DNA from: Adineta vaga
Lineage: Eukaryota > Rotifera
DNA: 64,000 bases
NCBI GenBank assembly: GCA_021613535.1
Contig: CP075492.1
Span: 2,790,001 to 2,854,000 of the forward strand
Direction: 5' to 3'
Under the pieces are notes generated by a model. It searched no databases. It saw only the letters and a program-made list of their open reading frames with translations, and was not told the origin of the DNA. Both the position numbers and the translations under genes were made by a program. Of the stretch, positions 23,401 to 38,400 are shown in pieces; within the stretch, counting starts at the first letter, position 1, and each line of letters starts with the position of its first letter.

Positions 23401-26400
23401 TGATGATTGAAAATGAAGTTTTTCATTATTTTCTTGATAACATACTTTCATTTGATTTTCTAATTCATGTAGATCAGTTCGTATATCAATTGGAGATGGA
23501 ATTGTTATTGACTCAGATATATCTTCAGCAATACCATGAACTATATAAGAATATTTAGAATGCAATCGTTTACATTTTAATTTTACACTATTGAATGCAT
23601 GTACTGACATTTGATCATCAATCAATCTGGACCATTTTATCATGTTACCTGTGACATTTTCAGTGCCAATAGCTATATGTGTTATATGTGTTTGAATATT
23701 CATAAGAATAATTGTCATTTGATTATTTAATGGAATTAGTAGATCAAGAGCATGATGTTTTTGATCATTTTTATCCCAGAATATAATATGAATCATTTTT
23801 AAATCACAATTCAAGCATTCTATAGTAAAACAATATATATCTTGTGTTTCTGGAAATAATTCTTTGTTTAATGGAGTAAGATTCAACAAAGTTTCATAAT
23901 GACGATGTAGTTCAATTAATTTAAATAAAAAATCTGTTTTCGGTAGAGTAAAGAGATTACGTATTCCATGTTGTTGTGATTGCATTAACCAAAGAATCTC
24001 TTGAAGTACAAATGCAAAACCAGCATCAAAATCATGACTAGAATTTGTATGTGAAGTTGCACCTAAGAAGTTTAATACAGTTCGTCCCAAACCTGCTAAT
24101 TTACGTTTTGCCGTTTCGTAATACTTTTCATCTTTTGTTCGATCTTTATGACGTAATTTAAGAAAAGCATTACCAGCAAATAACCATTGTTCATATGCTT
24201 GTTTTGCTTGTTGAACGATAGATTGTAGATTTGTCAATGAATACAAATCATTTAAATTATTTGTTAATTCAACTTTTGAAATTTCATAAAAATCTTGATA
24301 AATTCCATATTCTTGTCGATAAAGACGTTCAAGTAATTTGAACGCATATGTTATTTGTTTATCATCATTGATAAATTTTGTTAATGAATGTTCAAGAAGA
24401 AGTTTTTCACTATGTTCATAAATCTCACGTGTTGATTGTAATAATTTAAAGAATAGAACATGATCCATATGTTCAATTGGCATATTCATAATAATTAATT
24501 CGAGATTATCACTACCACCAATAGTTAATTGATAGATTATTTGAAGATAAGATAATTGTCGTAAACGAATAATACGTTGTTGAGAATCAATCGATTGTAA
24601 GACAAGAGTTTTTCGTTGAAGAATATATTCAATATCAGCTAATCGAAGTGTTGAAGATTGATCATTTTCTGAAAGAAATAATGAATCATTAATAGATTTG
24701 ACTTTTCGTTGATTCCAAGTTAATTGACGATGAATATGAAATTTTTGTGCTTTAATAAATCCACGGAAGATTTCTTTCATAGCTAAATGCCATCGTCGAT
24801 TAAGATCTTCACAAAAAAGTGTCATATTCGATCGATTTTGTAATAAAATATCTTGTAATTGATCGATAAGTTCAGAGATCAGTTCAAATAGATCATATTG
24901 TAAACGTTTAGAAATAAAATCACCTTTATCATCAATTTCATTTGATTCATCGGTTAATTTAAAGAAATTTTGACAGATTTCAGTGAGTATTTTATATTCG
25001 TTTTCAGTTATAGCTGAAGAAATTTTCTCAATTAATTCATCAATTGTAGACCATGTACGTTGAATTATATGTGCAGATGGTAGAACTAATTGTATAAGAG
25101 CTTTTACTGAACGTTCAAGTTGATCGAAGAGATTAAATGGATTTGAATTAAATGTAAATACAAGATGTAAAGCAATAAATAATAATGTATCACTTTGACT
25201 TCTTAGCTGCATTTCACATCGATTTAATAGATTAAGTAGATCAACTTCTGTACGTGGCAAATTTGAATCCATTATTTCAGTAGTTATGCCTACAAGTAGA
25301 TCATCCAATGGTTCACGTATTCCACGTTGTAATTGTAAATAACGACATCCAGCTATAAGTAAATTAATAACAAATCGTTCAAACTCACGAATTAAATGTT
25401 GAAATTGTTTGCTATGTTGACCTGTCATTATAACATCAAGTTTTGTTATTTCACTACGAACATATTTACTAATATTTTGAGCACGTTTCATAATATCATT
25501 TAATTCATATCCAGAACGAATTTCATCGAGAAATAATGAACATTGTTCTCGAGTCCATAAATTTAATTGACATATATTCTGTTTCTTTTTATGATTAGCA
25601 TAAAATTCAAGTTGTGAAGTTTGTAAAAGTTGAGAATAATCTTTCCAACTCGTTGTTGAATTAATAAATGATGACAATGACATTCGTATTAAATCACAAT
25701 AATATGAAAGAAATGAATGCATTGGATCAGTTTCTGTTAATAACATTGCATGTGTTCGTACATCATTTAAACCTTCAAATAGATCCTTTTGTAATTGTTG
25801 TATTTGAATATTATCAATGATAATATGAGTTGTTTGAAGAAAACTTCGTTGAGCAATAGCTACTGGAATATTTAAAAGTGTAAGTAGATCATTTGTTGAT
25901 GAAATTTTTATTCCCGATTGTTCTGCTAAATGAACTAAAAATGTTTTAATAACTTTAGAAATATTTGAAAAATAATTCGAAATTTTCATCATCCATTGAT
26001 GCTGTTCTTGTTCTTGTTTGTATTGATATGATTGATATGCTTGTCCAAGATCTTGTTTAGCATTTAATAGTTCGTTTTGTTTCAATTCAAGATTTTTTGC
26101 CGCCAGTTTTTCATGTTGTTGACAATCGAATACTTTTCTTGTAAGTTTTTCGACAAGAAAATGATCCTCTATTGTAGCATAATATTGTTCTAATTCAGCT
26201 TCTTCACGTTCAAGACGTAATCGATCGTATTCTTTTTGTACTTTATTTACTTCTTGTTCAATTTGATGTTTCTTTGCAGTTAATTCAACGAGTTTATTTT
26301 CATGATTTTTCAATGTTGTTAATGTTAACAAATCTTTATGTTGTTGAAAATCATCAATATTATTTGCTATCCAATCGATTAAAATTATCAATGTTAATGA

Positions 26401-29400
26401 AAGTGCTATATGTATAGGAAATAATTCTTTTACACTAGTACAAATGTTCATTAAACGACAAGCTTGAATCTTTGGATCAATACACATATCAATAAGTTGT
26501 TGAAGAACATTTATTGTTCCATTAACAATCGAATGAATATGTTTTTGTTTATCAAATAATGATGTTAATGTTGTACCACGACGATAGATATAACTAGCAA
26601 GACCATGTGTTGCACTTATTGATGATGTTATTTCAGATAAATGCATTGGTTTAATCTTATCAATACGAAATGAAAGAAACATATCAATTTCATTAAATTT
26701 TGAACAAATTATTTGTATAATTGATGTATATTCAGGTGTAAGTAAACAAATAAGATCTTCTGGTCGAATATCAATTGGTAGAAGACTACAACTTGAATCA
26801 TTCGGAAAATTTTTCATTTGATTTTGTGCTAAAGTTAAATCTTTATGAATTTTCATGATATTTTCCAACATATTATAAACATTTAAATGTGCTTGTTTTG
26901 TCCAATCACGTAGTTTTGTTGATAGATTAGCTACAGCTGTATAATTTGATAACATACTACTATTAGCTTCTTCATTTAATAGATCACAACGAAATTGTGC
27001 ATAAGCTAAAGTAACATTATCTTCCAGTGTGATACCATATGCATCATTTGTTGATTCTCGTTCAAGTTGCATAGCTAAATCATCATTGAGAACCATTAAA
27101 GTTCTTTTGAGAAGATCTTTTTGATTCGATGGTAGTAGACATATTGCTTGTATCCATGTTTGATTGGATACTTGAGCATGAGTTAAACGAATAATTTGAG
27201 ATAATTCAGAAAATGAATGAATTTTACTACTATTTTGAATATTTTCACAATAAGATTTTAATTCTGATTGCTGTTTAAATAAAGGAATAGTCGGAGAAAT
27301 GGTTAAGTGAAGTTCAGAATCTTGTAATTGATGAATTGGTCGATCGTTTGGTAAAGGTGCATGAAATGAAGTATATTGATTAATTTCATGTGTGAATTTC
27401 ATCAATAAATCAGTTAATGTTTGTTCTTCAGTAAAAATCCATTTACAATTTGCTTCATTTTCTTGATCAATATTAAATGTTTTTAATTTATGCAATGTTG
27501 TATGAATACGTTGAATAATATGATGAGGTCGAAGAGGAAGATGACCAGCTCGTAATAATAAATTTGTAATATTAATAATAATTGTTTCAATTCGATTTTC
27601 CATGGTTTTTTTTCTTAATTCTTTCGGATCGATATTTACTGATAAATTTGTAATGGATTCATTTGTATCGGAACTACTAATTAATTGTTCATGACGATGT
27701 TCATCGAAAAGTGGAGCAAATTGAACAAGAAAATTCACAAGACCATAACGAGCTAATAAATTTGTAGGTAATCGAAGGTTAATTAAATGTGCATCAAGTT
27801 TCTTTTGAAGATCGATAAAGAATGTCGATTTATGTGTAATATTAACTTTCAATTGTCCATCAACAATATCAATTAATGTTAATGTTGAACGGAAAATATG
27901 TTCAAAATGTGCGATCAATTCCGGTGTTGTTTGATAAAGTTCAGATGTTAAATATTGTCCACCAAATGTTACATGTTGAATAATTAATTTAATAAGACGA
28001 ATTGATTTTTGAAGAAAATCAAAAAGAAGTTGAAAATCTTTGATACGATTCATATCTATTAATTGTTCATCATTACGTAAATGTTGATCAATTAAATGAA
28101 CACAACTATAAGTATTGATGAATGTTTGAACGTATGCTAATGATGATAAACGACTACTAAGATTTGGTGGATCAATAGATTGAATAGAATATTTTAATTC
28201 TTGATAAATATTTTGTACCATAACTGATGAAAATGCTGTTTGATAAGGTTTAATTAATGTCCACATTTGTTGAATTGTTCGAAACCAAAGATTATCATTA
28301 TTTTTATCTAATATTATATTTTGTAATTCATTTTCAAATTGTCTCATTTGTTGATAAATAAAAATCGTTAAAGGTTTTCGTTCAAGTGCATTATGTTGAA
28401 CAAATTGTTTTAATTGATTATTAACAATTAATAATTGATCATATATATCTTTTATTGATATATCAATTTCCTCATGAAGATATAAAAGACAAGCCAAACC
28501 AAATATTTGAAAATCATCATCTGAAAGAACATTATTGATATGTGGTAATTGTTGTTGAATGAAATGAAACGGAATGTCTTCATATAAAGTTTCAGTTAGA
28601 ATTACAGTTAAATCACATGTTGGAATATCTTGTTGTAAACTAAATATATGAATAATGATTGATCGAACTTGATTTTCAATTGATAAGAGACAACAATCAA
28701 ATGGACGTTTATTTGGACAATAGATGATTAAATCGGAACGATTTAATGTACGAATATCGAGATGTTGTTGAAAAACTTTCCAATCAGATATAATATGTAA
28801 TCGATATCCATTATTAAAATTCGGAAAAATAAAAAAACCACAAAGAAAAAGAACCATTGGTGTGTCTAATATATCATCATGTTCGATTAATTCTCGACCG
28901 AACGGTGTCGCAAGAACAGCACGTAAATCTAATAGACCATTGACATTAATTAAACTTGCATTTCGATTAGCATCAATGAGTATTTGACAGATACGATTCA
29001 AATGTTTCGTATCGGATTGTTCAAAACGTTTTTGTACAAATTCATATGCAATTGATGTTCGTAATTTTTGCATATCATCAATAAGTTTTGTTTGTGCTGT
29101 TAATGCTTTGTCAATAGTTCGATTACGATCATGTTCAACTCGAACTAATTGATCGACAAGATGATCAAATTCCTTACGTCGTTGAGACAATTCATGTTGA
29201 AGATATTCTAATCGACCTTGTAAATCATTTTCATCAGGAGTAAACAAAGACATATTACGTAACAATGGTGTACGTACTGTTGATTTATGTATAGTTGTCG
29301 GTGTTTCATTTTGATTCTTTATATCAATACGAATTTTAAGTTGTTCAACATCATTTTCGCATTTCTCTACTTCCATTTGTTTATCTGCAACACATGTTTT

Positions 29401-32400
29401 TAATCGTAGATAATCTGTATCTAATATACTTGATTCCGATGGTAATTCTCGAACAATATTTTCAATCATATTCGATAATGTTTTACATAATTCCCAAAAG
29501 GAAAATTTCATTTCACATTCAATAATAAAATCATATGTTATGGACACGTTTCGTTGTAGAACATGTCGAAAACTTTTCGAAAGATAATCATCAAATGTCC
29601 AACGAAGACCAATCCATTCGAGAAATGTTGCAAAATATTGAATAGGTTGACTTAAATGAGATTTACTTTGATCTTTAAGAATATGTTCGACTAATTTTCG
29701 GAGATCTTTTCGTGAAGAATAAATTGGAAATGTTTGTGCACGTTCAAATGACCAAACTAAACCAGTATCAAAATGTTCAAACATATGCATACGAAATTGT
29801 TGTTTAGCATCGAGAAAAGCGGGATCATGAAAGAGTTCATAGATATGATATTTTTCTTTAAATGTTAATAATGGTCGTAAATATTGTGTTAATTGAGAAG
29901 AAAAATTTGTCATTTGAGTTCGACGATCAAATGTTGCAAATATTGATGAACTTAAAAACCGATCAAATGTTTCAATAATTAAGATTGTACGTTGAAGAAA
30001 AGTCAAACGTTCATATGTATCACTAAATGATGTATTACGTATGAATTTATCAAGTAAATCATTTAATTGATTACATAAAATTTCTAATGATGATGATTCA
30101 TTTGTAATAAATTGTTTTACAAAATCGGCAATTGTCATTGTTTGTTGAAGATTTGTTCGAAGAGTTAATTGTTTAAATTGAATTAATTCGGATAATAATT
30201 TTGGAAGATCAATATCGTTATCATTTTCTATGAGTAACATCTGTTTTATTTGAATTAATTGTGATTGATTAGATGTCATAGGTAGGAGAATATCATCAAT
30301 GAATAATACTAATAAATCACGTGTTGATTTGAAAAGTTTCTCATCCGATGTAAGCATTTGAATAGAAGTTGTAATTAATTCAACAAGAAATCGTTCAAGT
30401 TGAAGGAAATTTGCACGAATTGATTGTATTTCTTGAAGCCATGGTGGTTGTTTTTGATCCAACTGATCGGTTGGTGTAGAATAGATTGTTGATGATGAAC
30501 AAAGTTGTAATTGATCAATAATTTTCTTAAATTCTGTAAGAAAAAATTGATATTCTGATAAGTTATGTAATGATGAACAATACGATCTTAATATTGACCA
30601 AAAACAAGCATCAACTGGATTAACATTTTGATTGACTAAATATCGTAATGTATGAACACATTGTTCTAAAAGTCGATAGGTAACAAGAAAATCACTTGGA
30701 TATGATAAATGACCATCTTTTACATATTCTTTGACATTAAGATGCATAAGAATTAATAAACTTGTTATTTGTTTACTAGCTGGTATTGTTGCTAATTGAT
30801 TGAAAATTAATTCATATAGATCAGTTGATGTTGGATCATTATCAATCTTTATATCCCATTGATCAATTGGTGGTAAACAAATACGAATAACTCGATTGAG
30901 AAAAGCTGATGAAAGTTTATTCGAATAGATTCGATTAAGATTTGCCGTTGTAAATAAACGAAAATTTGGATGAATACCATTCGATTTTGTCAGAACTTGT
31001 CCATTGGAATTTTCATATAGAGATAACATTAGATTATCTTCTGTTAAAGAATTTAAACGTTCAAGTACTTCAGCTGGTGCACTATTTATATTATCAAGAA
31101 GAACCCACCAACCTTCACGAATTGCTTGAATAAATTCGGATTCAACAAAAACAAAACCAATTTCTTGTTTTTCATTCAAACGAATTTGTTTTAATTTATT
31201 ACAATAATAATCCGCTTGACGTGCGTAACATGATATCAATACTTTCACTTCATTGGACATCTCAGAAATCTTACTTAATGCAGTTAACAATGCAATTGTT
31301 TCTTTAAGTGCTTCGAGTTCATAGGGAATTGTTTCAAAACGAGTTGCATCAGACATTGATGATCGTTGACGAAGAATGACTTTAAATTGATTAAAAATAT
31401 GTTCATTACTTGCTCGAGATAATAATGGCATAATAATAAGAAAAAGCATTTTAATAATTTGTTTGAACATTGTATCGATTTTTGTGAATAATGGATGATT
31501 TTGTTCATCATTACAATTTGGTCGCCAAGAACCGATCAGATCAGCTGTTTCAAAATTTTCATGAAGTGGAATAATAATTAAACGATGACGTGTAAGACGA
31601 GCTAATTCAATGACAAGTGATGATTTACGTGAACAAATATCACCTTCAAGAAGAATAGCTCGTTTTGATTGACATGCAGCAGCAAGTAATTCTAATTGAC
31701 GAACAGTTTTCGTTGTATGAATTAAACCTGTATCAATTGCTGATGGTTCTTCTCGTCCAGTACCAACATAAATTGAACCAATACGTACAACTGTTGCAAC
31801 ACTAGTATCAATTGAACAATCATTTTCACGTTTACTTAAAATAGGATTGATTGGAAATTTAATATTTATTCGTTCACAAGCTTCGTAGAAATCATTTTGA
31901 TCTTGAAATTGACAAGCATAAACAGCTTGAGCAAATTTTCGAATCGATAAAAATCGAGCATCGGATGTATCCATACTAGGACTTAATTCGTCTATATCTG
32001 TTAATTCTTTATTATCATTTTCAGTATTATCATCCGTAGTATCAATATATTGATAATGAAATAATTGACTGTCAATTGAACCACGAAAAACATCTCGAAA
32101 CTTCGATAAATCACGTAAATTGAGTTCATAAGGGCCACCTGTTCGTCCAAGTGTACCTTGTCGTACAAGTAATTTTAATGATGTATGCATATCAAATAGT
32201 CCATCAAGTTGATCCATACTAATATTCTTCTCTGTTAAATCATGATTGAATAGGTGATTGAGAATAATACGTAATTCATTTTCAGAATAATCATCAAGTT
32301 GAACAATTGTAAAGAGATTACTGATAGAACGAGGTAATTTACTTCGACCACCACCAATTGTTGATGGATTCATCGTCGCAAATAAACGAACATTTGTCAT

Positions 32401-35400
32401 TGGTACAATTTCTCCTGTAGTTGGTACAATAAACTGTGTTGTACCACGATAAAAAAGTGGTGTTAAACCTTCGAGTACTTCTGGTGAAGCTAAATTCAGT
32501 TCATCAAATAAAATCCATTTTTGTGATTTAATAGCAGATAAAACTCGACCTTCTTGCCATTGAAATATTCGAGTACCATTAACAAATCGAGGAATAATAC
32601 AACCGATTAATTGATCTAAGGAAGTATTAGCAGATAAATTGATACGTTCACATTGTTTATCTAGTAGAGCACAGACTTGTGTAACAACTTGTGTTTTACC
32701 AATACCAGGTGGACCTTCAAGTAAGAGTGGTGTTTTCGATGATGTTGCAGCAAATATTCTTGCAATTTGATTGATCAATGTTTGAGTTGGAACACAAAAG
32801 AAATTATCACGAAGATTTTTCATTTGTTGTAATTGATTTTGTTCATCTAGATGTTCACAAGAATAACGAACACCTGTATAACGTAATGCTATATATCCGG
32901 TACCAGCTTCGAATGGAAATATCAATTCTTTATCTTTTTCCGTTGCTTTGATCGATTCCAAAGTGATTGCTCCGTGTTCAGCAGTTGGAGCTTTAAAAAT
33001 ATGATCATATTCATGATAGTTATTTCTTGTTGATAAACTTTTACGCCATTCTTCGAACAGTGAAGCATGTCTGAGTAAAGGTAATTGATCGAAATAGATA
33101 AAACGAGCACCAAGAAAGAGTCGATGGATCAATGATATAGATGTATGATGACTAGTAAGAAAATCTGTCCACCGAAACAAAAGTTGAATATCATTCTCCA
33201 ATTTCCATTCAGGATCTTCATGTAATTTTCGACGTAAAGAAAACATAATTTCAACAAGTGAATCAACTTGATTACTACTAACATTTCGTTGTATTAATTC
33301 AGATTTGACAAGAAATTGGAGATCTTTTTCTGTATAGGCTGGTACGTATATTTCTGTAAAACGTGATCGAGTAGCAGGACTTAGTTTTAACACTTGATGG
33401 ATTTGATCTTGATGTACACTGGCAAAAATCTGAAATTGATTCGATAATGTAATATCAAGCTGACCTTTTTCAGTATGACTAGTAATATCTTCAGTAAGAG
33501 CAAATGTTGGATTTGGTTCGAGCATAGAATTTAATCGTTCGATAACTGCTTGACTAGGTAGATCGAGATCTTCAAGAAAGAGAACACCACCTCGTTTAGC
33601 TGCTGTTGTAACTGGTCCGTCATTAAAAAGAAAAATAGGTTTTGTACGATCAAAATTCTTTCCTGTTAAACGTTCCCAAGCGTCATTAAATTTAGATTGA
33701 TAGTCAAGTAGAGTTGCATCTTTGGCAGCAAAAGAAGCATAATTGATATGTTGAAGCATACTTTTAAATTGATCACGAATGCGTTCAACTGTATCAAGAA
33801 GTGCATCAGGAAATTCAGTCTCATAAGCTTGATTCACTGGTTTGATCGATGACAAAGTCGAATCATCTATTGTAGTAGTTGTATTTAAGACATCAGCAAA
33901 GCCATCATCAAGAATAATTCGTTGCTCTTGATCAGTTGAATCTCTATTAGATTCGGATATATTTGAGGGTTTTTCTACATAAATGAGCACATCAAAACCG
34001 TCATCTAATTCGAAAGTAGTTTCTCTCAATGGTTCATTCAAGTTCGAGGGTGCTGGTGCAGAACTTTGATCAAAACCATCATCTACATAAGTTGTTGTTG
34101 TTGTGTTTGAATCAGTCGAGAATGGAGTATCATAAGAAAAGTCTCTGGAAGTAGGACCAAAACCATCATCAATCATGTCATAAGGTTCATTTGAATAATT
34201 CATGTTCATATCTGATTGAAAAGAAGTATCAAAGCCATCGTCTGATGAATACAAATCTGTAGTGAATGTATTTATGATTGGTTTTGATGTTGATGATTCC
34301 ATAACGTTTTCATCCATAGGAAGTATTTCATCAGATGATTTTGGCATAAGAACTGCTTCTGTTTGTGCACGAAGTGCTGTAAAATCGTCATGTAATTCAT
34401 CTTTTTCTTGTCTTCGTTGTTCATCATGTGAATAAGCATTTTCAAATTGTCGAAGTGCATCAGAAAGTTGATGATTGATTGCATCGAGAAGTGATTGAAG
34501 AAAGATTTCATCTTTTTTAGTCATTTGTCCTGTAGTACTATGATGTTGACAAAGACTTCGAAATCGAAGATAAACACGTTCAGCCATTGTTGGTAATCGT
34601 TTTAATAGATCAAGAAAAGAATATGGTTGAATTTCTCCAATTAAATCGCTTGCTTCTGTGTCAGGTGTTAAATGAACTTTAATAAGTTCATTTGAACGAT
34701 TCGAAAGATGTGTCCATGTTTCAATAAGTAATGTTTTGCATGCGGTTGGTCCAATGAGAAGAATCGGTTCTCTAGCATGAATGGCTAGAGCAAGACGAAC
34801 AAGTGAACGATGAAATGTTTCAGGTGACATAGGTATTAATGTATTGTTTAAAGTCATATTTGGTAAATCAACTAAGAGTTCACCTTCTCGAAAACGAACT
34901 TGTCCACCGACTTCTTTAATTTCAATTTGTGCATTGGAAGAAAGAGTAATATCAGGCCAAACTGTTTGTAAATCACTGAGTAATGCTTGTCGTACGGCAG
35001 AATCAAGTGGATAACGAGCTCCTAATAATGATGCGCCAACAATAGGCCAAAGTTCTTTCTTTGGTGAAAAGAGAGCATGTCGATGGAGCCATTTAACAAT
35101 TTCACGAAATGTAATACGCGATCGACTACGAATAATTTGATGATAGAAATGAGCCATTTGTTTTGTTGATTTCTTTGTTAAACATACTGGCTTTTGTTTA
35201 CCAATCTCATTTCGTCTTTCAATAATTTCAGCTAGTTCATTTTCAGGAAATTCACCGAATTGTATTTCAAGAAAACGATTTCGTAATGAAACAGGTAATT
35301 GATGTCGATTAGCATATGAAGCATCATTTTGTGTTGCAAAAAATTGAAAACCAGACTTCGCTGTCATAATTTTACCAGTTGATGGAATGATAATCGTATT

Positions 35401-38400
35401 CTTACCTTCAAGTAATGGAAAGAGCATATTCATGACAGATGGATCTGCTAAATTGAATTCATCGGCCAGAAACCACCAGCCATTCTCCATTGCTCGATAG
35501 AGAGCACCTTTTTGAAAAGCAAATCCATCATTAACAGGTAAAAATGTGCCAAGATAATCTTGAATTGTTGTTGTATCTGTATTATTTACTCGTTCTAGTT
35601 GCATTGGTATGTTCGAATGATTATTCAAAGTTTGCGATTTCATATGTTTACATAGGTAAGAAATAAGTGCAGTTTTTCCTACAGCTGCTGGACCTTCAAG
35701 AAGTAAAGGAATATTACATGCGACTGCACCCAATACAGCATTGACGTAACTCAGACGACTTTCAGTTAAGATATGTTCTGTACTTTCATGAATCCAATCC
35801 GTAAATTTAGGCTGATGAAGTTGAACTGATGGTCGATGTTTTTCAAGAACTTTTTTGACTTGATCAGTTATTTTAGTACGAAGGTCTTCACTTTTAATTT
35901 GATTAGCAATTGTTACATGATATGCTGTCCAGAGACTTGAAACGAAATCAAGACTCGAGTTGAATCTTAATTGTAAAAGATATGTACTATCAAGTAATCG
36001 AATGATGTTACGTAATGTGAATTTAGGAAAATTTTTCGTTTCACTTTTATAGAATGTCAGAATAGTTCGACATAATTCAATAGCTAGAGTAGGATCAGTG
36101 CTTGATTCATCGGATAGAAATGCTTTAGCAATCAACAATAATTCTTGTGAATCATGATTGGTATCAAATGAAATATCTTCCATATGAATAACACCAAAAC
36201 GATTGTATAATGCAGGTGAAAGTTCATTTGTTGAACCACTTGCATTTGATTGTGTTTGATGATGAACATCTGATGGCGTCATTGTTGCAACTAATTGATA
36301 ATTATGATGTATTGGTTGTTCATCAACATCGCCTGTTTCTGTTAATATAAGCATAGGTTTTTGTTCAAGAATTGGATTAAGTCGTTCTAGTACAGATGAT
36401 TCTGCTGTACTAAGATTATCAAGAAGTACCCAATCACCATTGATATATGCTTGAGTAACACACCCATTTTGCCAGATCAACTTCTTACCATAATTAGGAT
36501 CATTTTCATCTTTAGTATCGTTTGGAATAAGTTGACCGATAAGAGCTGATGGTTCAGTTTCTGGTGTTATATTTAATTGATGTACATGTTGACCAGCAAA
36601 CCAAGCTAAAGTCAATAATAATTCGGATTTACCACATCCTTCAGCACCAGTAATCAAAATTGGTTGTTTAGTATTCATACTAAAACATACTTGCTTGATG
36701 GTAGATAGAACTCGATCAGTAAGTACATAAGGCAATTCTGATCGTACGAACTTATTATTATCGAATATCTTTTGTTTCAAATCAACACCTTGGAAAACGT
36801 TACTAAAACAATTACGTATTGTTTCTTGTGCTTGGCTATGACGAAAACGATTTGCATATAATTTGTAACCGTGAACAGCGAATTCTTTACGTTGTTGAAA
36901 AATATTTAAGCGACCTGCTGAAATAAGCCAATCCCAAAGCCAACTACGATCAATACGATATATACCATGCAAACGAATAAATTCATTAGTCATTATTGTT
37001 CTATGAATGATCATGTGTACCTCAAATGCTGTATCCCAAATATTTGGATTATAGTCTATATTTTCAAGATTAGCTGCTGTAAATGTAGATATCCATTCTT
37101 TTCTTGGATTATCGATGTTTACTTGTGATTGAGCCGGATAAGAAACATCATCGAAATAGACATAATTTTGATTATGATCAATGCTCATTTTAATATTGTG
37201 TAGAGCTGGACGACCCCAACCACCTTTACCATTGTCAGTTAAAACATTGTCAATGAGAATACGACCAGCCGAACGATAACGTGCACCATAGACACACCAA
37301 GCACTAAAACTAAGAAAAGAAGTACGTGTTTCTATTTGATAAGACCATGACGTATGTTGTTTTTGCCAGCAAATAAGTAATTCAACCCATTTTAGAAGTT
37401 CACGAATTGAAATTTCTGCATATGGACCTGTTTCAAGATACACTTGTGTAGGATCATTCAAAACTTTCTTGATATTAGCATTAAAATTAGCAACGAGTAA
37501 TTCAGCTAAAGCTTCTGCTTGATCAGACATGTGCGGTGCTAATCGTTTAGCAACAATTTCGCGCCACTCACTATCAGGTAATTCTTTGAAAATAAGTGGT
37601 CGAAAACGGCTTAGAAATGATGGTGAGAGTTTTTCTCGTTTGCCTTTGAAAAAACCTGTATTTGGATTCTGTGTAGCGAATAGACGAAAATCTGAATGCA
37701 TACGATGTATGATAATAGATTGTTGAGCGGAACTAGAATTATGAATAACTAATTGTCGTGTATCAAGAGCTGATTCAATTGCTTGAAGGACTGTATCTTG
37801 AGCTAGATTGAGTTCATCAAAAAGTATCCAGTAACCATTTGCGAATGCTGTTGTAAATGGTCCATCAACAAACTGCAAACGTGTTGTTTGTGATTGTTCA
37901 TCGAGTTTCAAAGTTACTTTTCCTAATAGATCATCAATAGTAACACGTGATGACATATTATAGCGTACTAATCGACGTCCTGATTGATGAGCAGCTTCCA
38001 TAACACTGGCACTTTTGCCGACGCCTGTACTTCCTTCAAGTAAAATGGGAATTGGATCATCTAATACTTCAAGTACTTTCGATACATTTTCACGTGCAGT
38101 ATCCGTAAGAACAAGTCGGTCATGTTGATCTTGATTGATAGTCGAAGGTAAAACGGAGTTTCGATAAGACAGATGAGAACGAAGAATTTGATCAATTTTA
38201 TTCGGTACAGCCTTATTTAAACTTGTTAAAAGTTGTTGACCTTTAATAAAATCTTCATGTCGAACACGAACAACATCAACAGTAGTCGACTGTTCTGTAG
38301 AAAAAAATGATACTTGTTGTTGTTGATTAGCTGCGAAGAATTCATTAGTACTGTCTGTTGTTGATGCATCTTGTACATTATCGAGCAAGGTAGAACGTTC

